Of a stretch of 8,420 nt of DNA, positions 5,835 to 8,420 are shown one piece after another. The notes below the pieces were generated by a model. That model saw only the letters and a list, made by a program, of their open reading frames with translations, made no database searches and was not told where the DNA came from. The DNA comes from an uncultured Lachnospiraceae bacterium. GTDB taxonomy: Bacteria > Bacillota > Clostridia > Lachnospirales > Lachnospiraceae. Positions within the stretch are counted from its first letter, which is position 1. Every line of letters starts with the position of its first letter. The translations under genes were made by a program, and so were the position numbers. Location: positions 1-8,420 of the forward strand of contig CAMALN010000057.1 in assembly GCA_945836565.1 (NCBI GenBank), in the 5' to 3' direction.

Positions 5835-6737
5835 TTACTCTTCATCGTTTATTTCAAAATATTTATCCAATCCCTTTATTATACCATCAACTATAAGATT
5901 TTGGTAATCATCATTCGCCAGCTTCATATCTTCATCAGGATTTGTCATGAATCCCATCTCGATAATTGTAACCGGAACCTGACAGTAATTTATTCCGCTC
6001 ATATTATCCACACAGCTTACACCACAGCTTTTCGCTCCGGTAGATGCCACCATTTCTTCCAGCAGGCAATTTGCAAGTCTGTAGCTATCCTCATAATAAT
6101 CTGAGCAATAAGGATTATATGCTGTCTGACATATGGTAAGTATTCCGTTTGCACCGGAATTCTCCGAGCCGTTTGCATGTATTCTCAAGAACACATCCGC
6201 TCCGGCATTATTTGCAACAGCCGCCCTCTCAGAGTTGCTTATATCTACATCATGGCTTTCTCTTACCATTACAACCTGATATCCTAGCTCTGTCAACCTA
6301 TCCTTAAGCTTCAGGGCAACTATGAGGTTAAGCTCATATTCCGCTAGTCCACTGGCAACTCCCCTTGTTCCGCCTGACACCTTTGCCTTGGTTTCAGTAG
6401 CTCCCGGTCCTATCGGTTCTCTATCACTATTACCATACCTTTGATGTCCTGCGTCTATTGCTACAATAATATTTTCATATGGGTTTATTATTTCTTCCTC
6501 TGTAGTAAGCTCTGTCTCAGTTTCTTCCTTTGTAGCCGCAGCTTCTGTCTGTGTATCATCTTCACTGACTACAACGATGCTTCCGGTAGGCTGTTCCGGC
6601 ATCTCAGTTATCTCTCGTGTTGTCTCTGTAGTTTTCGATATACCATCTCTTTTACTTAATGAGCATCCTGTCATTACAAAAGCTAATGCAAACACCAACA
6701 GCAAAAGCAGCTTACTATTCTTCAGTTTTTTCTTCAT
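5835..6737 (-). CDS. Lipoprotein N-acetylmuramoyl-L-alanine amidase (Amidase_3)
   Basis: A 300-residue zinc peptidoglycan amidase that cleaves the bond between N-acetylmuramic acid and the stem peptide. Residues 1-25 are a lipoprotein signal peptide: a basic start, a Leu-rich core, and MTGC with C25 as lipidation site. A Thr/Glu-rich linker covers about 33-86. The catalytic domain runs from about 89 to 294. The zinc ligands are H98 in IDAGH, E133 in AEYELN and H187 in RIHAN; the catalytic glutamate is E260 in IIEMGFMTN. It is therefore probably active and anchored on the outer face of the membrane. The ATG overlaps the 3' end of the mscS gene by 23 bp. The best ribosome site (GGAGG at 6754-6750) is 12 nt away, rather long, so coupling to mscS translation is likely. 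It also resembles sporulation and germination amidases of the CwlD/CwlC group, but nothing here points to sporulation. Confidence 0.93.
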   Translation of the reverse strand: MKKKLKNSKLLLLLVFALAFVMTGCSLSKRDGISKTTETTREITEMPEQPTGSIVVVSEDDTQTEAAATKEETETELTTEEEIINPYENIIVAIDAGHQRYGNSDREPIGPGATETKAKVSGGTRGVASGLAEYELNLIVALKLKDRLTELGYQVVMVRESHDVDISNSERAAVANNAGADVFLRIHANGSENSGANGILTICQTAYNPYCSDYYEDSYRLANCLLEEMVASTGAKSCGVSCVDNMSGINYCQVPVTIIEMGFMTNPDEDMKLANDDYQNLIVDGIIKGLDKYFEINDEE

Positions 6738-7593
6738 TTTTAACGAGGACCTCCATCTGATTAAATGGAATTGTTATTCCGCTTTCATCAAACTTAACCT
6801 TTATCTGCTCAAGCATTTCCCATCTTGCTTTCCAATAATCATCAGTTTTAACCATACATCTAATGCCCATTTTTATGGCACTGTCACCATACGAATCAAC
6901 ATACACGTTAAACTCCATATCAGGCTCATAATACTGAGACGTCTTCACAAGCTCCGTAAGGACATTTTTAACAAGCTTTATGTCACTGTCATAGGCAACT
7001 CCGACACTTAATTCAAGCTTCCTATGCTGCTCAGCTGTAAGATTAATAATGGAGCTTGCAGTAATATTTCCGTTTGGTATTACAATAATTCTATTATCAT
7101 AGGTACGGAGCTTAGTGTAAAATATATCTATATTTACAACGGTTCCTTCACATTTTTTGTCATTTTCAATTATATAATCGCCAACCCTGAATGGCTTCAT
7201 AATAAGAATCAGTACACCGCCTGCAAAATTAGCCAGACTGCCCTGCAATGCAAGACCGACAGCAAGACCTGCGGTTCCTAAAATTGTAACCAATGATGTG
7301 ACCTGCACACCCATTATGGAAACTGACATAATAACTACTATTATGTACAGTATACCTCTGATAAGTGAGAGTAAAAATCCCTCCACACTATCATCCATGC
7401 CTGTTCTTGCAAAGGAATGCTTTATGAACCTTACAATAAGCCTTGCAACCTTAAGACCAAGCCACAAAAATAAGAGAGCAATACCTATGTCAAAAAATTT
7501 ATGCACCAGCCAATCCAAAAAGCTCTCAAAATACTGTTCAAGCATGCTCTTATCCATATCTGTTATTTTTTCCTGAATATCAGTAAGTAACAT
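6715..7593 (-). CDS. mscS: Small-conductance mechanosensitive channel, MscS family
   Basis: A 292-residue channel, close to the E. coli MscS length of 286. It opens under membrane tension to release solutes during osmotic downshock. Three membrane segments lie at about 33-57, 76-97 and 100-131. The third is the Gly/Ala-rich pore helix (GTAGLAVGLALQGSLANFAGG, about 106-126), followed by PFRVGDYI at 134-141. A cytoplasmic beta/alpha-beta vestibule occupies about 145-285 (VIPNGNI at 171-177, YDSDIKLVK). The start at 7593 is preferred over a TTG at 7599: AGAGG at 7605-7601 is 7 nt from the ATG but only 1 nt from the TTG. It follows the glgB terminator and is the first gene of the envelope cluster. 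No convincing promoter could be picked out of the short upstream gap. Confidence 0.95.
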   Translation of the reverse strand: MLLTDIQEKITDMDKSMLEQYFESFLDWLVHKFFDIGIALLFLWLGLKVARLIVRFIKHSFARTGMDDSVEGFLLSLIRGILYIIVVIMSVSIMGVQVTSLVTILGTAGLAVGLALQGSLANFAGGVLILIMKPFRVGDYIIENDKKCEGTVVNIDIFYTKLRTYDNRIIVIPNGNITASSIINLTAEQHRKLELSVGVAYDSDIKLVKNVLTELVKTSQYYEPDMEFNVYVDSYGDSAIKMGIRCMVKTDDYWKARWEMLEQIKVKFDESGITIPFNQMEVLVKNEEKTEE

Positions 7594-7600
7594 AAACAAA

Positions 7601-7605
7601 CCTCT
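7601..7605 (-). promoter_or_regulatory. Ribosome binding site deciding the mscS start
   Basis: AGAGG on the minus strand lies 7 nt before the ATG at 7593. It leaves only one base before the alternative TTG at 7599, so the ATG is the better start. Confidence 0.55.
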
Positions 7606-7617
7606 ACATAACTAAAG

Positions 7618-7652
7618 CCCACTCCCGGAAGAGCAACTCAAACAGGAGTGGG
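7618..7652 (-). terminator. Hairpin terminator after glgB
   Basis: A perfect 8-bp GC-rich stem (CCCACTCC with GGAGTGGG) encloses a 19-base loop. On the minus strand it is followed by CTTTAGTT, a short interrupted T-run. It lies 16 bp past the glgB stop and 24 bp before the mscS ATG. The strong stem argues for a terminator; the poor T-run and long loop make efficiency uncertain. If mscS started upstream of it, the hairpin would sit in the mscS leader instead. Confidence 0.62.
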
Positions 7653-7668
7653 ATTCATATACTATTTA

Positions 7669-8420
7669 TTATTGTTTTTTCTTAAATACAGAAATCGAAA
7701 GTGGCGGAACAGATACATTTATACAGTATTCCTGACCATCACATTCTTCCTTCTTTGCCTGTTTTGCGGTCTTATTATTTCTTCCCTCACCACCAAATTT
7801 GGCGTTATCTGAAGAGAAGATTTCCTTCCAGCTTCCACTGCTTGGTACTCCAAGCTTATAAGCCTTATGCGCAATAGGAGTAAAGTTGCATATTATCGCA
7901 AGTGTATCCTCATCCTTATTACCCTTTCTTATATAAGAAAGCAGGCTTGTATTCGCACTGTTACAGTTAATCCATTCAAAGCCCTCAGGCTTAGAATCCA
8001 GCTCATAAAGTGCCGGTTCATCCTTATAAAGCTTATTAAGCTCCTTAACGTAACCCTGCATAAATACATGCGCATCAAACTCAAATAATGACCAATCAAC
8101 CTCAGAAGCTTCATTAAACTCTGAAAACTGAGCTATCTCCTGTCCCATAAAGAGAAGCTTCTTTCCGGGATGCGTCATCATATATCCGTATGCAACTCTA
8201 AGATTAGAGAACTTGTCCTCATAGCCTCCCGGCATCTTAGTAATCATTGAGCCCTTCTCATGTACAACCTCATCATGAGAAAGCACTAATATAAATTTCT
8301 CACTATATGCATACACCATACTGAAGGTCAAATCATTATGATGATACTTTCTATACAAAGGATCAAGCTTCATATAGGTGAGGAAGTCATTCATCCAGCC
8401 CATATTCCACTTGTAATCAA
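7669..8420 (-). CDS. glgB: 1,4-alpha-glucan branching enzyme, C-terminal part (partial)
   Basis: The last 249 complete codons of GlgB, the GH13 enzyme that makes alpha-1,6 branches in glycogen. The gene is cut by the right edge of the window; its reading frame stays open to base 8420, where it encodes DYKWNMGWMND, a conserved GlgB stretch. The first methionine in the window, at 8403, is internal, not a start. LSHDEVVHEKGSM contains the third GH13 catalytic acid (Asp of SHDE, equal to E. coli D526). LLFMGQEIAQFSEFNE and EVDWSLF are typical GlgB sequences. The C-terminal beta domain (from about NTSLLSYIRKGN) ends with VPPLSISVFKKKQ, the family's usual ending, so the 3' end is intact. A hairpin 16 bp beyond the stop separates it from the envelope genes. 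The remaining glycogen genes, if linked, would be outside the window. Confidence 0.97.
   Translation of the reverse strand, partial: DYKWNMGWMNDFLTYMKLDPLYRKYHHNDLTFSMVYAYSEKFILVLSHDEVVHEKGSMITKMPGGYEDKFSNLRVAYGYMMTHPGKKLLFMGQEIAQFSEFNEASEVDWSLFEFDAHVFMQGYVKELNKLYKDEPALYELDSKPEGFEWINCNSANTSLLSYIRKGNKDEDTLAIICNFTPIAHKAYKLGVPSSGSWKEIFSSDNAKFGGEGRNNKTAKQAKKEECDGQEYCINVSVPPLSISVFKKKQ

Overview
This window looks like a chromosomal segment of a low-GC Gram-positive anaerobe of the Clostridia, most likely Lachnospiraceae. That is inferred from AT-rich intergenic DNA, strong GGAGG-type ribosome binding sites, Thr/Glu-rich linkers on envelope proteins, a YARHG-domain protein and the gene families present. 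No rRNA or other taxonomic marker is present, so the assignment is an inference. Every supported gene lies on the minus strand, so transcription runs from high to low coordinates. No gene-free stretch exceeds about 100 bases, and I see no tRNA, rRNA, CRISPR array, insertion sequence or phage gene.

Layout in transcription order. (1) 8420-7669: the C-terminal part of the glycogen branching enzyme glgB, cut by the window edge and followed by a hairpin terminator. (2) 7593-4283: a close-packed run of an MscS-type mechanosensitive channel, a lipoprotein N-acetylmuramoyl-L-alanine amidase (zinc type), a membrane-anchored YARHG-domain protein and cysteine synthase cysK. The first three form an envelope/osmotic-stress group. 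A short hairpin separates the YARHG gene from cysK. (3) 4212-2084: two G3E/COG0523-type GTPases. The first is a canonical metal-chaperone-like protein with a GCICC motif and a striking His/Cys-rich tail encoded by three perfect 45-bp repeats. The second lacks the CxCC motif and carries a C-terminal domain resembling the end of DUF1980/TIGR03943 (YcgQ) proteins. A terminator follows. (4) 1983-22: an ABC-3 family metal importer without a visible solute-binding protein (ATPase, permease) and a Fur-family repressor, read as znuC-znuB-zur.

The most informative regulatory piece is at 1990-2064. The terminator of the GTPase pair physically contains the -35 box of a perfect consensus promoter (TTGACA, 17 bp, TATAAT) for the importer operon. 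Just downstream of the -10 is a perfect 12-1-12 palindrome with a 7-1-7 core, the geometry of Fur-family operators. The simplest model is that the Fur-family protein, last gene of the operon, represses its own operon by binding over the transcription start when metal is plentiful. The adjacent GTPases would handle metal delivery when it is scarce. Zinc is the most likely metal, from the COG0523/ABC-3/Fur combination, but manganese or another metal cannot be excluded from sequence alone.
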